Assembly (NCBI GenBank): GCA_028641055.1
Contig: CM054063.1
Location: 177,822,756 to 177,886,755, forward strand
Direction: 5' to 3'
Source of the DNA: Alopecurus myosuroides
Taxonomy: Eukaryota > Streptophyta > Magnoliopsida > Poales > Poaceae
DNA length: 64,000 nucleotides
The translations under genes and the position numbers were made by a program. Shown in pieces: positions 47,320-60,354 of the stretch (positions are counted from its first letter, which is position 1; each line of letters begins with the position of its first letter). The notes under the pieces are model-generated. The model was not told where the DNA came from. It made no database searches and saw only the letters and a list, made by a program, of their open reading frames with translations.

Positions 47320-49321
47320 TGTATGTTGCAGAATTTAAAATTTTGCGTCCAACATAACCGCCAAGATCACTATGGAGATAACAACGCATGCCATAAATGA
47401 TCTAGTAACACGACTCACCGACAACGGAAGAGCGATGTAGTCATAGTAGATTCTGAACAATCGTAGATCCTCACAGCTAGGCCAAGTTGCAAGAATGTCG
47501 CTAAGCTTCCCTCGTTCATGTAATCCCTCTTATGGTGTGCAGGCATACGCTCGTGTCAACCCGCTAGCGCTCCGCCGTCCAGGACTCGGCACCGACTAAG
47601 AGAGACAACCTTCCGACATTGCTAATTGGTAGATCTAATCAACCTTGATTAAAACTATATGAATCTGGAAGTTCTCAACACATAACTATATTAGAGATTA
47701 GAGCTTGCTCTAATTGGGAGCGGACACCTCAAAAACCCAATTAGAAGAAACTTTAATTCTACTAGAGAGAGAGAGAGTAGATGCATGCGGGTTGAGGTCC
47801 TTTATATAGTGGGAGGAGGGAGGGACTTGCCTTGGGAGGGGAGGAATCCCTCCCCAATCCTCACCCAAAAGGATGGCCGCATTTGGGCTCCCCCTAATCG
47901 GATTGGACTCCTAGTCCAACTAGGAGTCCTTTCCCAGTGGGAGGTGTCCTCCCCTTCTTTTCTTTTTCCCCTTTATAATCCTTTGGTATTTCCCATTTCT
48001 CTTCGAAACCAAATAAGGAAGGTGCTGGGGTGGTGGTGGGCCTCACTTGGAGGTACCAGGACCCATGCGGCTGGCCTGGTGGTGCAGACCTAGGTCCCGA
48101 CCCCCCCCCCCCCACCCGACACTTCCCCCACCACCCCATTCTTGATTTTTTGCTTTAAACTCTTCCGAAACCCCATGAACCCTATAGATAAAATCATCGA
48201 CTTTATCTATTGATATTAGAAACATATTTATAACATCCCATGACATCTTATGTCCTCTGTATTCTCTCTGATAATTCCGCCCTCTCTCGGCATTATTTCT
48301 ATCGCATACGAACTTCTCCGAAACACCTCAGAGTGACACCAGATTTGTTTCTATGACATTGTAACGATATTGACCATTCTTAGAAACCGTTAACAACATC
48401 TTTATTATCTCAGTTAAAGGTTGGTATGTCTTAAGCGTATGACCCTTAAAGGTTCGGTAACACACATACATGTTCTGGAATTTACCGAAGAATAACCAAC
48501 AACAGAGCCGTGGACGCCCATGATGGCTCCTGTGTGTCCACGAAGAACAAGGGAACCTTCAAGTTACTTATTGCACTTATTCACTTAACTTCACGATACA
48601 ACGATATCACAATGTGAGACAATGTGTTATAGTATGATAAAATTGATAATAACACATATAAAACTCGTACCAATAATGTTCTCTTTTTCTCATTCATATC
48701 CCCGACGTCTTTGTGATAAATCACACTGTGTCTAGCCAGATGATTTGTTGACATCGGTGATACGGATACGGCCTAGAGAATGTATCTCTCTATCATCTGG
48801 AGGAGTTAAGTACAATTCTTGAATGATCTCGGTTTCATTACACGACGTTATACCGAGACGTCAATGTTATAATATCTTGTTAGGGTAGACGTTTGAAGAT
48901 ATACAAAGTACAAATGTCGATTGTGCGATCACTAGATATTCTAATAGTGTAGGAATCCTAGTCAATCAAAACTCCATATTCACTTTGCTAAATACATTCA
49001 ATTGTCTGTCTCTTAGCAATATCATATATTTGGGTTGGTTCAATACTATTGTTACCCTAACAGTAAACTTTTATATTTGCTAAACTTATCAAAGTCCATG
49101 ATCAGGAAAAACTTGATCATCTCACAATCCATAAGATAATGTTAGAGACAATATTACAAACTCTTGTTTGTTTATATCTTCACACCAGCATGAAGTTTTT
49201 CATTTGAAAAACTCACTTTTCAAGTTCTATAGTGGTTATAGCATAATGATATAAACTTACTAATGAACTTAAAGATAGAATAATAACCAAATATTATTTT
49301 CTTTAGGGCATATCTCCAATA
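47320..49321 (-). mobile_element. BARE1/Angela-type Copia LTR, probably solo
   Basis: On the minus strand the segment starts TATTGGAGATATGCCCTAAA, close to the TGTTGGAxxTATGCCCTAGAGG start of BARE1/Angela LTRs. It ends in AAATTCTGCAACATACA, as in their 3' end. The interior has the usual promoter-proximal block with TATATAAAGG (plus CCTTTATATA at about 47799) and TCCAACTAGGAGTCC repeats. Length is about 2.0 kb. Neither a primer site nor a purine tract follows on either side, so it looks like a solo LTR. No clear target duplication was found. Confidence 0.8.
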
Positions 49322-50342
49322 GATACTTGGATGCGGTGATCATTGTATTGTGTTTTTTGTCTGGTGCACTGAGACGGACGAGATGTGCGATTGGGATTCA
49401 TATTCAGTCATGCAGAAATATGACCGCTTTGTCTTTGCTAGTTCGTCGCCTAGGCTAGAGCGTTATTTTTTCTGTTCCTTTCTATTTTATTAGATGTACT
49501 AGTACGGGTCCAATTCTTGTAAGGCTCTCCCACCCTTCTACCATGTCGGATCTAGTGTACCTACCCAGAGAATGTAGCTACTGAATCACACTAAGTATGG
49601 GCGGCTATAAGTAACATAGCTAGCCTAATTTCTAGAATGGGGCTACTAGCAGGAGTGCTTTGTTTGTAAAATCTTGGTCGCAACATCTTCTCCTCCAACG
49701 AACATGTAATCGCCATCTCTAACTGAATTCTCAACTAAGGTCGTGTACAACAAACTTAATCGCACAAGCCTGGGCTAGGCCTACCCCCATCCCATGAGCA
49801 TTACCGATAAATATTCATTCTTTATAAGTTAGGTTGGGTTAGATGCGTCAGCCTGTGGCAGAGGAAGACTCTGGCATGAAGGCCAGCCGCAAATATGGAA
49901 TATCTCTCCTTGTCATTCACTCGTTGCCTCGATTCTTCTCCAGCTTAAAAAGGGACATGATCGTACCAAACAAAAACTAGGTATCGAAAAGAGAAAGTTT
50001 CATGTCAGATATGTGCCCCTCGTATCTTATCACAGTATATTATGGGTGTGTTTTGGTGTTTGGATGGTCGCAACCCTCCAAATCGGTGGAGTGAATGAAA
50101 AATGTCTAGTTGGTTGTCGCATAAGGGGTTTCTCTGTGCTCTCATGAGACTTAAATCACCCAAAAAATTAGTCTAGGGAACGCTCGATCCGACCTTTGTT
50201 CAGGGCCATGTCTAGCGAGTGCAGGGGAGGAGAAAGCTTACATGGGGATCCAACAACGAAAATGAAACAATACAAAATATTAGTTGCATGGTATGGCATG
50301 AAAGCTATTCTTACGACCCTCTTTAGTCAGCCACATCGAGTG
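49322..50342. other. Unassigned spacer
   Basis: I see no gene, terminal repeat or known element here. Composition is average, and the short open frame at 50196-50390 has no recognised features. GAGTG (50338-50342) would be the left target duplication of the Tekay-type element, but the other side is outside the window. Confidence 0.4.
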
Positions 50343-53300
50343 TGTCGCACCCGGACTTCTAGAGGATACTCACAGTCCGCTAAACAGTAGAACAAATGGC
50401 TTACGGGGCATACCGGCACCCGCATCTCAATATGAGCAGGCCAACATGTAAACGTGTGACAACCATTCTCTACTATCCATCGTCTGCGTAAACCATCCCA
50501 TAGAAATACGACTACTTCCGTTGACGTACTTCATAACATACACACATGGTACGTCAACAGCATTTGAACAAGTGATATCACAACATATCTCTAAGACACA
50601 AAAGATTGAAATAAGTTGCAAATAGCTCCCACTAGAGCAGAGATAGCAAATACAATCATCCAGAGGACACATGTCCCAACAATTCATCATTACATCACAG
50701 CGAAAGCATCCAAAGTGTCTGAGTACAGACAAGATCCAAATAGGCCTAAGAGGCCGGAAACAAAAAGACGGAGCCCATCCACGATGTCTCGGATCCTGCC
50801 CGGGTCCGCTATCTACTCGTCAGCAGCCTCGTCATACTCCACGTAGTAGCCACCATGGAGATCCTCGGAAACGTAGTCTGCGGAAACCACAGCCCCAAAG
50901 GGGTCAGTACAGACAAGTACTGACAAGCAAGACTCACAAGATACCAAAGTGTACCCGGCAACACCAAGTACAGATGCTTTGGGTTCAACGGAAGAATAGG
51001 TGATACAAAAGTGCGGCAGCAGGCTGCTCTAACCAGCTACAGAAACACGCTACAACATCCGGCTAAAAGAGAGGGATAAGATAGCGTACCGGAACCAACT
51101 ATAACTAACCTCAAACAAACCCATCCTGGATCTCGCCCCTTATCCTAAGAAGCAATCCGAGGATAACTCACACAGTTGGATTAATGATGGTTCAAGTTAT
51201 TGTGTTAATAGGACTATTACTAGTCAAGTTATCATTAGTTAGGTGTAAGTTGTCTAATCCTTGTTAGCCAGCCCTATCACCAAGTCATCCATAACCGCGG
51301 ACAACACGGCTTCTCGAGAAGATTTAACCCTGCAGGGATGCACCAATTTGGCCGTACACGTAAGAATACCCCGCCAGATTGGAAATGCACTTCCACCAAG
51401 CGAGGCACTCAACACAACCCAACTCTTCTTCGCATCAAGCCCAAAGAACCACGTGCTGTGCGTGCGCGGCTAATCGAGCCCCCACGAAGAAAAGGGGGAC
51501 CCTCATAACACTGGAAGACCACGCCGCCCTAAATGCCGACTACAAAAGTTTCCACCCTGGCCTCGGGTTCGTACCTGCATATGCGTGCATCAAATGGAAA
51601 GCCCGAACTAAGTGTGGCGATTTGGACGAGATGCGAATCGACTCAGAGTTGCGGGGGGCGCCCATACACGCTTCCCACATGCGGTTAGCGCGCTCATCAT
51701 GGATCTAGAGGACAAAGACTTTTCCTGAGTTCGACACTAGCAGGCCTCAAAACCATACCCGGCCTCCTGCCGGTGCCTTATCATCAAATTAGCATTACCT
51801 CAAACATTAACAGGTTGTTGTTTAACATCGAGCCCCAGAACATGATAAATAAGGTAACAGAAATAACGGACAGCAGACTCAAGCACAAACAACCCTAAGC
51901 ATGCTAGTAAGACACAGGCAACAAGCAATGGGGTTATAGGTGTGGAGGTGAGGCTATATCAGGGTTACAGGATAGCATGTGATAGGATCGAACACAAGCA
52001 ATGAATCTTAAGGCTAGCAGGATAGACAACGGAAAGTATCGATATCCAGTGTGGAAAGGACACAATGGTTCATGTGAGTGAATACTTGCCTGCAAACTCA
52101 GTAGCCTGGTACTGGGCTAACTCCTCAGAAGTAGTGTCGTAAATCTCGTCTGTCTCAGCGTCGTGGTCTATTCGGGAAGAAGCAAACAAACAACGCAGAG
52201 AGACAAACAATCAATAACATGGCATAATGTACAATCATGGGATGATGCATGAAAATTTAATTGGTGCATCAAAGATAAGCTAGTTGACATGGTAACATGT
52301 TTAAATGGACCCATATGCAATTTGGATTGCATATGGAAAGACCATGAATTAAGGTGGTATTAAATGATCTACAAATAACCAACATGTGAAAGTTGATTAG
52401 AATGATGCATGGATGAGGAAAACAAAAAGAAAACAACAATAGATTCAATTTGAAAAGGTGTTTACCAAGTTTGAAATTTTGTTTATTAAGTTATGAAATT
52501 TTGTCTTCTTAAAGGAGTTACACAAGCATTTGTTGTTTTCACCAATTTTAAATGTTCAAAATAGATAAAAAAATGCATATTTGGATAGAGCACAAAATTT
52601 TAGTTGGAATACATGTTTCATTTGTTGAAAATGGATTTAAAATGAATTAATTATGAATTAAACAAGTTTAAACAAGATTTAAATGAATTTAATTCAATTG
52701 TGGATTTATTTGAATTTTTATTTGTTCAAAACATTTAATAAAATTCATATTTGGAAAGTTTATACTTTTCTGGTTTGAAAACATATTTTATTTGTTCAAA
52801 AAGAATTTAATTTGACCAAGTTATGAATTTAGCAATTTTAAATGATTTAAACAAGGTTTAAATTATTTAACCAATTTTAATTATTCAAAACAGAAAACAA
52901 AGTTTATATTTGGAAAGGTGGTTCAATTTGGCATGGAAAACATATTTTATATGTGACATTTGAATTAAATTTGAACTAGTTATGAAATTAACCAAATTTG
53001 AAATGAGTTGTTTGAATTTGAATTTTGAAAACATTTGAAATGTTCAAAACAGAAAACAAATGATTTAAACAGGTAGAGAATTAAATTTGGTACAGAAAAC
53101 ATATTTTATTTATATTATTTGGATTTGAAATACAAAAGATATTCAAATTTTAAATACAGGGGCTATTCTGCAATTCTAAAACATTTAGATTTGGTCCAGG
53201 GGCTTGGACGCAAAAGTAATCTCACAGAAACGCCCCTCGATCCCTTTTTCACGCAGCAGGTCGACCCCTGGGTCACTGGCCTGTGGGCCAGTGCCCAGCT

Positions 53301-54671
53301 GGCGCCGCGTGGCCCGCGTGTGGATGCTTGCGTGGCATCCACAGTCGATGGCAGGAGGGCCCTGTACGCCTGCGTGGCAAAGTGCAAAATGGTGGGATTA
53401 ATCCGCGCGGGCGGGGGCTCGAACCCGCGCCGCGGGCGCGTGCGTGCAGTGCTGTTGCCACTGCGCTGCGCTGCTGTTTGTTGACAGTAGAGAGGCGCGT
53501 TGCTTTTGAGGTTCAGTTCGGGACTGTTTAACTGAACTGAAAGATTCAGTTAAGTGTAGTGCTGACAGAGGGGAGGCAGTGGTCACCGGCGGCGAGCTGC
53601 TGCTGCTCGTGGAGGCGTGTGTGCTCGTGGATGCGCGGGAGGTGTACGTGCTCGTGGCCACTAACAGAGGGAAAGGAGAGAGGGGAAAGAGGTGGAAGGA
53701 GGTGGAGCTCACCGGGAGGGTTCGTTCTCGGGAGGAGGAGGTGCTCGACGGCGACAGAAGCTGGACGGCGGCGAAGATCCGGGGGCTCTAAGCCCCCGAG
53801 GAGTTGTCGGGGAGGAAGGTGGGAGTACGGGGGACCGATCCCCGTGCTCAACCTGCGCGGAGGCTAGCCATAGCGGCGGCGATCACCGGAGATGGCGGCG
53901 GTGGCTTTTGGTGGTGGTGGAGCAGGGACAGAGAGAGAGGTGCAGAGGGAGGAGAAAGAAATCGGCGGCGGCGTGAGAGAGGAAGGTGGAGGAGGAAGCT
54001 AAGGCAGAAGGAGAGGGCACGGGCATGGATATAAGGGGGAGGGGGAGCTGCTGCTGGCCGTCCCCTGCTTCTGCTGCTCGACGTGGACAGGCGCATCGCG
54101 CGCCGTACAGAGGTAAGTGACGAGGGGGTAGCAGGCCGTGGCTGGTGGGCTGGGCTCAGCCCACTGGCCTGCCCTCTCCCTCTCTGCGTTTTTTTTGTTT
54201 CTCTGTTTTTAATGATTCTGTTTTTTTTTTTTGCAGAAAAAGAAAAGGAAAGAAATGAAAGGGTTTTTGTGATAGAAAAATTTGGGGATAATTTTTTTAT
54301 GAATTATTTATCACAATAGCACAAGTGTGCAACTTTCTGTTTTTCATAAATTTCAAAATGGTTGCTGTTTGGAAATTTAATTGAATTTGAGAGAAACATT
54401 GGTATGATTAAATTATTGAAATTTAAGCAATTCAATAGTTTGAACTTTATCTATATTGGAAACAAATTGATGTTTTGATTTGAACTTTTTATTTGGAAAA
54501 TTGTAACAGAACAAGTATGAAACAAAATATTTGAATTTTGGTTTGGAAATTCAAATGGAAAACAAAGAAAAACAAATGCAAACAAAGTAATGGTTATGAT
54601 GACATGATGCAAAACATACATTAATCAAAAAGCAAACATTCTAAAGGTGTTTTCATACTTGGGATGTTACA
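50343..54671 (-). repeat. 3' LTR of the Tekay-type element
   Basis: It begins TGTCGCACCCGGACTTC and ends CTTGGGATGTTACA on the plus strand. The same sequence recurs at 60615-64000 (first about 3.4 kb) and at 1-3870 (last about 3.9 kb). Confidence 0.95.
53415..53468 (-). promoter_or_regulatory. Pol III A-box/B-box-like pair in the 3' LTR
   Basis: On the minus strand CAGCGCAGTGG (53458-53468) is followed by GGTTCGAGCCC (53415-53425), 32 bases apart. The A-box match is the best of the three copies. Confidence 0.42.
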
Positions 54672-54688
54672 AAACGCCCCCCCTTGAA

Positions 54689-54709
54689 GGAATCGCGCCC
54701 CGAGATTCC
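54689..54709 (-). other. Hairpin next to the purine tract of the Tekay-type element
   Basis: On the minus strand GGAATCTCG pairs with CGCGATTCC, one T-C mismatch, beside the purine tract and overlapping the chromodomain stop codon (54709-54711). Confidence 0.6.
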
Positions 54710-57389
54710 TACTGAGAAGAGAAAAGGTCCGGATACTTCTTGCGAAGATCCTGTTCGGTCTCCCATGTTGCCTCTTTATCGGAATGATGGGACCACTGCA
54801 CTTTCAAGAACTTGGTGCTCTTGTTGCGAGTTCTGCGCTCGGTCTCATCGAGAATTCGAATAGGGTGCTCCTCATAAGAGAGATCTTCTTGGAGTTCAAT
54901 GGAATCATGATCAACTGCACGATCTGGATCTTTGAAGCACCTCTTGAGTTGTGACACGTGAAACACATCGTGTACCTTGGATAGCTTTTCTGGAAGTTCA
55001 AGACGATAGGCATTTTCCGCACGCCTTGAGAGAATGTTGAAGGGACCAATGTATCTTGGTGCTAGCTTTCCTTTGACACCAAAACAATGAGTGCCTCTGA
55101 GGGGAGTTACACGGAGATATGCTTTGTCACCAGGTGCATAGATCATATCCCTGTGCTTACTGTCATAGTAGCTTTTCTGACGAGACTGAGCAATCTTCAG
55201 ATTGTCACAAATGATGCGAACTTTCTCTTCGGCTTCCTTAACAATGTCAGGGCCTAAGAGTGAACGTTCACCAGCTCCAGACCAATTGATTGGACTCCTG
55301 CATCTGCGCCATAGAGAGCCTCAAATGGTGCCATGCCTAGGCTTGCCTGGAAGCTGTTGTTGTAGGAGAATTCAACATATGGAAGACATTCCTCCCATTT
55401 CATGCCAAAAGAGAGAGCACATGCTCTGAGCATATCCTCGAGAATCTGATTGACTCTTTCGACTTGCCCTTGAGACTGAGGGTGGTAAGCTGTGCTGAAC
55501 AAAAGTTTGGTGCCCAATGCTTCTTGAAAGCTTTTCCAGAAATGAGAAGTGAATATGCTTCCACGGTCTGAGCTTATTTCCAATGGAACACCATGAAGTG
55601 AATATGCTTCCACTGGCTAGCTGAGATTGTTTCTTTGACAGGAAAGAAGTGAGCTACTTTAGTGAGACGATCAATGACAACGAAGATTGCATCGTTGCCC
55701 CTCTTGGACTCTAGAAAACCAGTGACGAAGTCCATTTCAATCATGTCCCACTTCCACTCAGGGATTTTCAGAGGTTAGAGAAGACCGGCTGTTTTCTGAT
55801 GAACTGCCTTAACACTTTGACAAACGTCGCATTTAGAAACGTATTGAGCAATTTCACGTTTCATGCCAGGCCACCAATACAGTGTCTTGAGATCCTGGTA
55901 CATCTTTGTACTTCCAGGGTGTATGGAGAGAGGAGTTTCATGAGCCTCCTTGAGAATGACATCTTTGAGACTTTGAACTTGAGGAACTGCAATGCGTCCT
56001 TCGAAGAACACAGTTCCCTTGTCATCAATTGAGAAGGACTTAAATTTATCCTTGCCTTCTTTGATGTGTTCTACCATCTTCTTGATTTCAGCATCACGAA
56101 GTTGTTCAGAACGAATCTTGTCCTCGAGAGTTGGACTAGCTGTCAAGTTTGCAAGATAGCCTTGAGGAACAAGACCAAGGTTCAGCTTCTGGAATTCTTC
56201 ATGAAGAGGAGGTTGGCTTTCCATGATCATGAGATTATTGCAATACGACTTGCGACTGAGAGCATCGGCCATAACATTAGCCTTGCCTGGAGTGTAAGAA
56301 ATGGTAAGATCAAAGTCTTTTATCTTTTCAATACATCTCCTTTGCCTGAGGTTTAGATCTGGTTGAGTGAAGATATACTTCAGACTCTTATGATCGGAAA
56401 AGATTTCAGTGCGATTACCCAACAAGTATTGTCTCCATTTCTTGAGGGCAAACACAACTACTGCAAGTTCAAGGTCATGAGTGGGATAATTGAGCTCATG
56501 TGCGTTCAACTGACGTGAAGCATAAGCCACAACTTGACGTTCTTGCATAAGAACTGCACCTAGACCTTGGAGAGAAGCATCACAGAATATCTGGAAAGGT
56601 TTGGAAGGATCTGGGCCAACCAGAACTGGTGTAGAAGTGAGTTTAGTCTTCAGGAGATTGAAACTTTCATCACATTGTGGAGATCAAACGAACTTCTTGT
56701 CCTTCTTTGTGAGATTAGTGAGAGGTTTGGCAATCTTGGAGAAGTTTTGGACGAAACGACAGCAACACCGTCTTTGGAGGTTTCCAATCAACAATTGCTT
56801 TAACCTTTTCTGGATCAATGGCTATGCCCTTGGCAGAGATGACATGACCAATGTAAGCAACTTCTGAAATCCAGAACTCACATTTGGAGAATTTGGCATA
56901 AAGACGATGCTCGCGATGCTTCATGAGAGTGAGACGAAGATGTTTTTCATGCTCTTCCTCGGATTTTGAGTAGACAAGAATGTCATCAAGATATACCACA
57001 ACGAACTTGTCGAGGTATTTGTGGAAGACAGAATTCACGAGTCGAGAGAATGTCGCCGGTGCATTGGTGAGACCAAAGGACATGACGGTGTATTCATATA
57101 GACCGTAGCGAGTGGTGAAAGTTGTTTTTGGAATATCCTCTTTTCTGATCTTTATTTGATGGTAACCCATTCTCAAGTCCAACTTGGAGAATATTGAGGC
57201 TCGAGCAAGTTGATTAAAAAGATCATCGATACGAGGAATTGGATACTTGTTTTTGATGGTTTTCTCGTTAAGAGGACGGTAGTCAACAACGAGTCTCTTT
57301 GTGTGATCCTTCTTCGCAACGAATAGAGTTGGGCAACCCCAAGCCGAGGAACTAGGTTGAATGTAACCTTTTTTCCATGTACATATCAA
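54709..57389 (-). pseudogene. Broken pol (RT, RNase H, integrase, chromodomain) of the Tekay-type element
   Basis: RT lies in the frame 56715-57389: [35 protein letters not shown] and the catalytic YLDD. About a dozen residues are missing after PPKTV at the RT/RNase H link. RNase H (55775-56548) shows [20 protein letters not shown] and the DHKSLKYIF core. The zinc-binding N-terminus of integrase follows with HPGSTKMY...CDVCQ. The integrase core (55254-55613) retains SDRGSIFTSHFW and the catalytic-Glu region GQVERVNQ, but a local duplication and deletion have spoilt its start. The C-terminus (54709-55146) has the GPFNILSRR segment and a chromodomain-like LKVQWSHHSDKEATWETEQD. Frameshifts separate all four blocks, so no functional polyprotein can be made. 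Confidence 0.9.
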
Positions 57390-59051
57390 TTTGTTCCTTT
57401 AACAACTTCAGCTCGGGAGTTCCTATCTTGTAGGTATGCTTAGAGATTGGAGCAGTACCTAGCTCAAGTTCGATCACGAACTCAACAGCTCTGTCCGGAG
57501 GCATCCCTGGCAACTCTTCTGGAAAGACGTCAGGGAATTCGCAAACCACCGGAACATTTTCAAGTGAAGGTAGAGGTTTTGCATCGAGGGTGCATAGCTG
57601 AAAGGAACTTGATTCATTTGGAGAATAGATTATCTGGCCAGAAGGGTGGAACATAGTTATTGACTTTTGAGCACAGTCAATCCTTGCTTTATTAGCTTTC
57701 AGCCAATCCATACCAAGAATGACATCAATGTCAGAACTTCCCAGCAACATGAGAGAAGCAAGGAATATGTGGCCTCCAATTAGGATTTGATTGTCCTTAC
57801 TTATCTTGGAGGTCAACATTTGAGATCCCGGGGAGTGAACAGTGATTTGATTGCTTAGTGGAACCACAATTAGGTTGTTTGTTGTGGCAAAAATCTTTGA
57901 CACAAAAGAATGTGATGCTCCGGTATCAAACAACACTTTAGCTGGAAAAGAGTTTACGGGTAATATACCGAGAACGACGTCAGGAGCTTCCTCAGCTTTG
58001 TCGATCTTGACATGATTCACCCTTGCGGTCCTCCCGACAGGCCTGTTGTTGGGGTTGAAGGCCTTAGGCGGGGGAGCGCGCACCATTGCCTGGTTTGTGT
58101 TGGGACGAGGTGGTGGTGGAGGTAGCTGCCTCTGCGTGCACTTGTCAGCGTAGTGCCCCGTCTGCTTGCACTTGTAGCAAGTGACGACACGAGGAGGCCC
58201 TGGCCTTGGCTGCCCCATCGAAGCCCTCTGATCATGCATCTGAGCAGGGTTGGGTGGGCGGGGAGCGAAGCCCGGAGAAGCTTGGGCGTATGGAGCCCGA
58301 GTGACAGCACCATTTGGTACCCAGATGCGGCGCTTCTGCGGAGGGGTGGTCATGTTGGAGGAGGAACCACCCTCACGCGAGTGCTTGCGAGACTCCTCGA
58401 ACGCCTTGCCACCATTTTCCTCATTGAGCGCGGTGTTAACGAGATCCTCGAAGCTGCTGGCCTTGACGTTGGTGAGGGCATACTTGAGTTCCGGGTTAAA
58501 ACCTCTGCGGAACCTTGCCATCTTCTTAACTTCAGTGGACACCTCATCACCAGCGTAACGAGCGAGGCGATTGAACTCACTCTGATAGCCGATGACGTCC
58601 AACTTGCCCTGCTTGAGTGAGCAAAACTCTTAACGCATCCTTTCCATGAGACCATCTGGAATGTGGTGCTTCAGGAAGGCTTCCTTGAAACAACCCCACG
58701 TGATTGGAAAGCTAGCTCTCATGGCCTGGTAGTTTTCCCACCAAGTAGCTGCCTGGCCCTTCAGCAGATAGGAGGCATACTTGACCTTGTCTTCTTCAGC
58801 TACATGAGCAATCTCCAGAGCCTTAGCTATCTCACGGATCTAGTCATCAGCGTCCAGAGGCTCGCGTGTGGCCACGAAAGCTCTCGGACCCAGACTGAGG
58901 AACTCCTTGATGCTGACTCGTGGAGCCGTCGGGTTGTTGTGCTGATTAGTGTGAAACTGGGCCATCTGTGCCATGACTTGGGTCATCTGAGTCAACAGTT
59001 CCGTGATTGGCGGTGGCTCAGGCGGGTTGTTCCTTGTTGGCGGCGTCCTGA
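57352..59051 (-). pseudogene. Broken gag and protease of the Tekay-type element
   Basis: Reading minus, a gag start region near 58970 (MAQMAQFHTNQ) leads through a capsid-like KYASYLLKGQAATWWENYQA segment. Two in-frame stops near 58842 and 58631 break this part. The frame 57352-58602 continues gag (FRRGFNPELKYALTNVKA). It holds one CCHC knuckle (CYKCKQTGHYADKC) within a proline-rich tail, then protease with active site DTGASHSFVS and the ILGMDWL flap-like end. The frame ends at 57352 through one extra A in an A run at about 57369-57374, which shifts it out of the RT frame. An acceptor-like TTCAG lies just upstream of the gag start region, near 59052. Confidence 0.88.
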
Positions 59052-59255
59052 ATGGAAATGCATTTTAGCACAACAATAGAAAAGGATAGACTTGGAAACC
59101 GAAAGAGAGATTATTCCGACGCATGAATAGATAACCAACAGGTACATCATCACATGTTCAAATACATCAGAATATCCAACACACCATAAATGGTTCGAAT
59201 GCCAAAGGATAACTAAATATAGCTAAGAATGGATACCTCGGTACTCCCATGCTCA

Positions 59256-60073
59256 TCACGCAGGACGGCGACTAGGAGTACAGTGAGAGGTACGGTGAGG
59301 AGCACGCCCACAAAAGTAGGTAGAACGACGATCCACGTAGATCTGACGTGGTCTGAGAGCGACTCTAGGTGTGGTGAAGTACATAGCGTCGACTCCCTGT
59401 GCTCCAAAGCGTGGAATCCCAGTGTAACCAGCACCAAGGTTGAGGAGTGGACCTCTGATCGGCTCATAACCTCCAGCATCTGGCAGACGACGACCAACTG
59501 GCTGATCGAAACGTGCAAAGCGCTCGTCTCCAACAAAGTCTGTGGTGTAAGTCGCCAGACGATTCAAAGCAAGGTAGAGCTGCTCTCTGACTGAAGCCAA
59601 CTCCTGAGATAGTGTGCTGGCAACTGCGTCACTGTGCCTCACAAACTGAGCGGTGGTGTGCAGCCTGGAGTTATCATGCTCGTAGACATCCAAGTTGTCG
59701 TAGAGAGTGAAGTGAGCTCCCTCCAAAGTGATGTAACCACGGGGAATGTGGCGATAGATAGAATCGTCAAATCCCCAGTAGTCAGCACGAAGGACGGTGA
59801 GACTCACATAAGCTGCCTGCTGCACAGCCATATCCACTGTGGAACCTACTGCCCCGTAGCGGTGGACTACGCTCATGCCATCATCTGACAGAATGTAGAC
59901 GATAGCCTGTTAGTAGGTCTGGTCAAACTCTCACTGCTGCTCGTAGACCTGGTACTCTGGTGCCCAACGGAACCCCAGAAAAGTGACCATGTCTCTCAGC
60001 ATCTCCGGATAACCGGCAGTGCTCTCGCAACGAGTCATACGAACCACCTGCGGGTAGAACCTGAGATCCATCT
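59256..60073 (-). pseudogene. Extra ORF between leader and gag (unknown function, two stops)
   Basis: A frame of about 272 codons starts MDLRFYPQVVRMTR at 60073 and ends at 59256, with two in-frame stops near 59935 and 59914. The longest open part, from 59876, is 206 codons. It has no zinc knuckle and no resemblance to gag. It is rich in Tyr, Arg and aromatic residues, and its second half holds a long helical stretch (SQELASVREQLYLALNRLAT). Its place between primer site and gag, in the same sense, is where some plant Ty3/Gypsy elements carry extra ORFs. I do not recognise the family. Good coding character despite only two stops suggests it was once translated. Confidence 0.6.
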
Positions 60074-60235
60074 GCAGATGATCGGGGAAGTTTTGATTAG
60101 ACGCCGGTAGAAGAACTGAAGTGGAAAGCAACAACAAGGTTTCAACGGACGAAAAGGATGTTGAGAAGAACAGGATATTGAAGCAACATTGGGGAAACAC
60201 GAGACCAAACACTCCTGAGGTACTACGGGAAACCC

Positions 60236-60354
60236 CATCCGGGCTTCTAGAGGATAAATATCTACTGCTTAAGGAATAGAGGATCTGCTTCCGGGGCTTA
60301 CACGCCTCCGTTCTCAATCATGAGTAGGCAACATGATAAATCATGTCACAACCA
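60236..60354 (-). repeat. Decayed copy of the LTR end inside the leader
   Basis: 119 bases align to 60620-60737 of the adjoining LTR with one indel. Shared blocks are CTTCTAGAGGATA, CGGGGC, CTCAAT.ATGAG.AGGC and GTGACAACCA-like strings. It is about 120 bases inside the internal region from the primer site. Confidence 0.75.
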
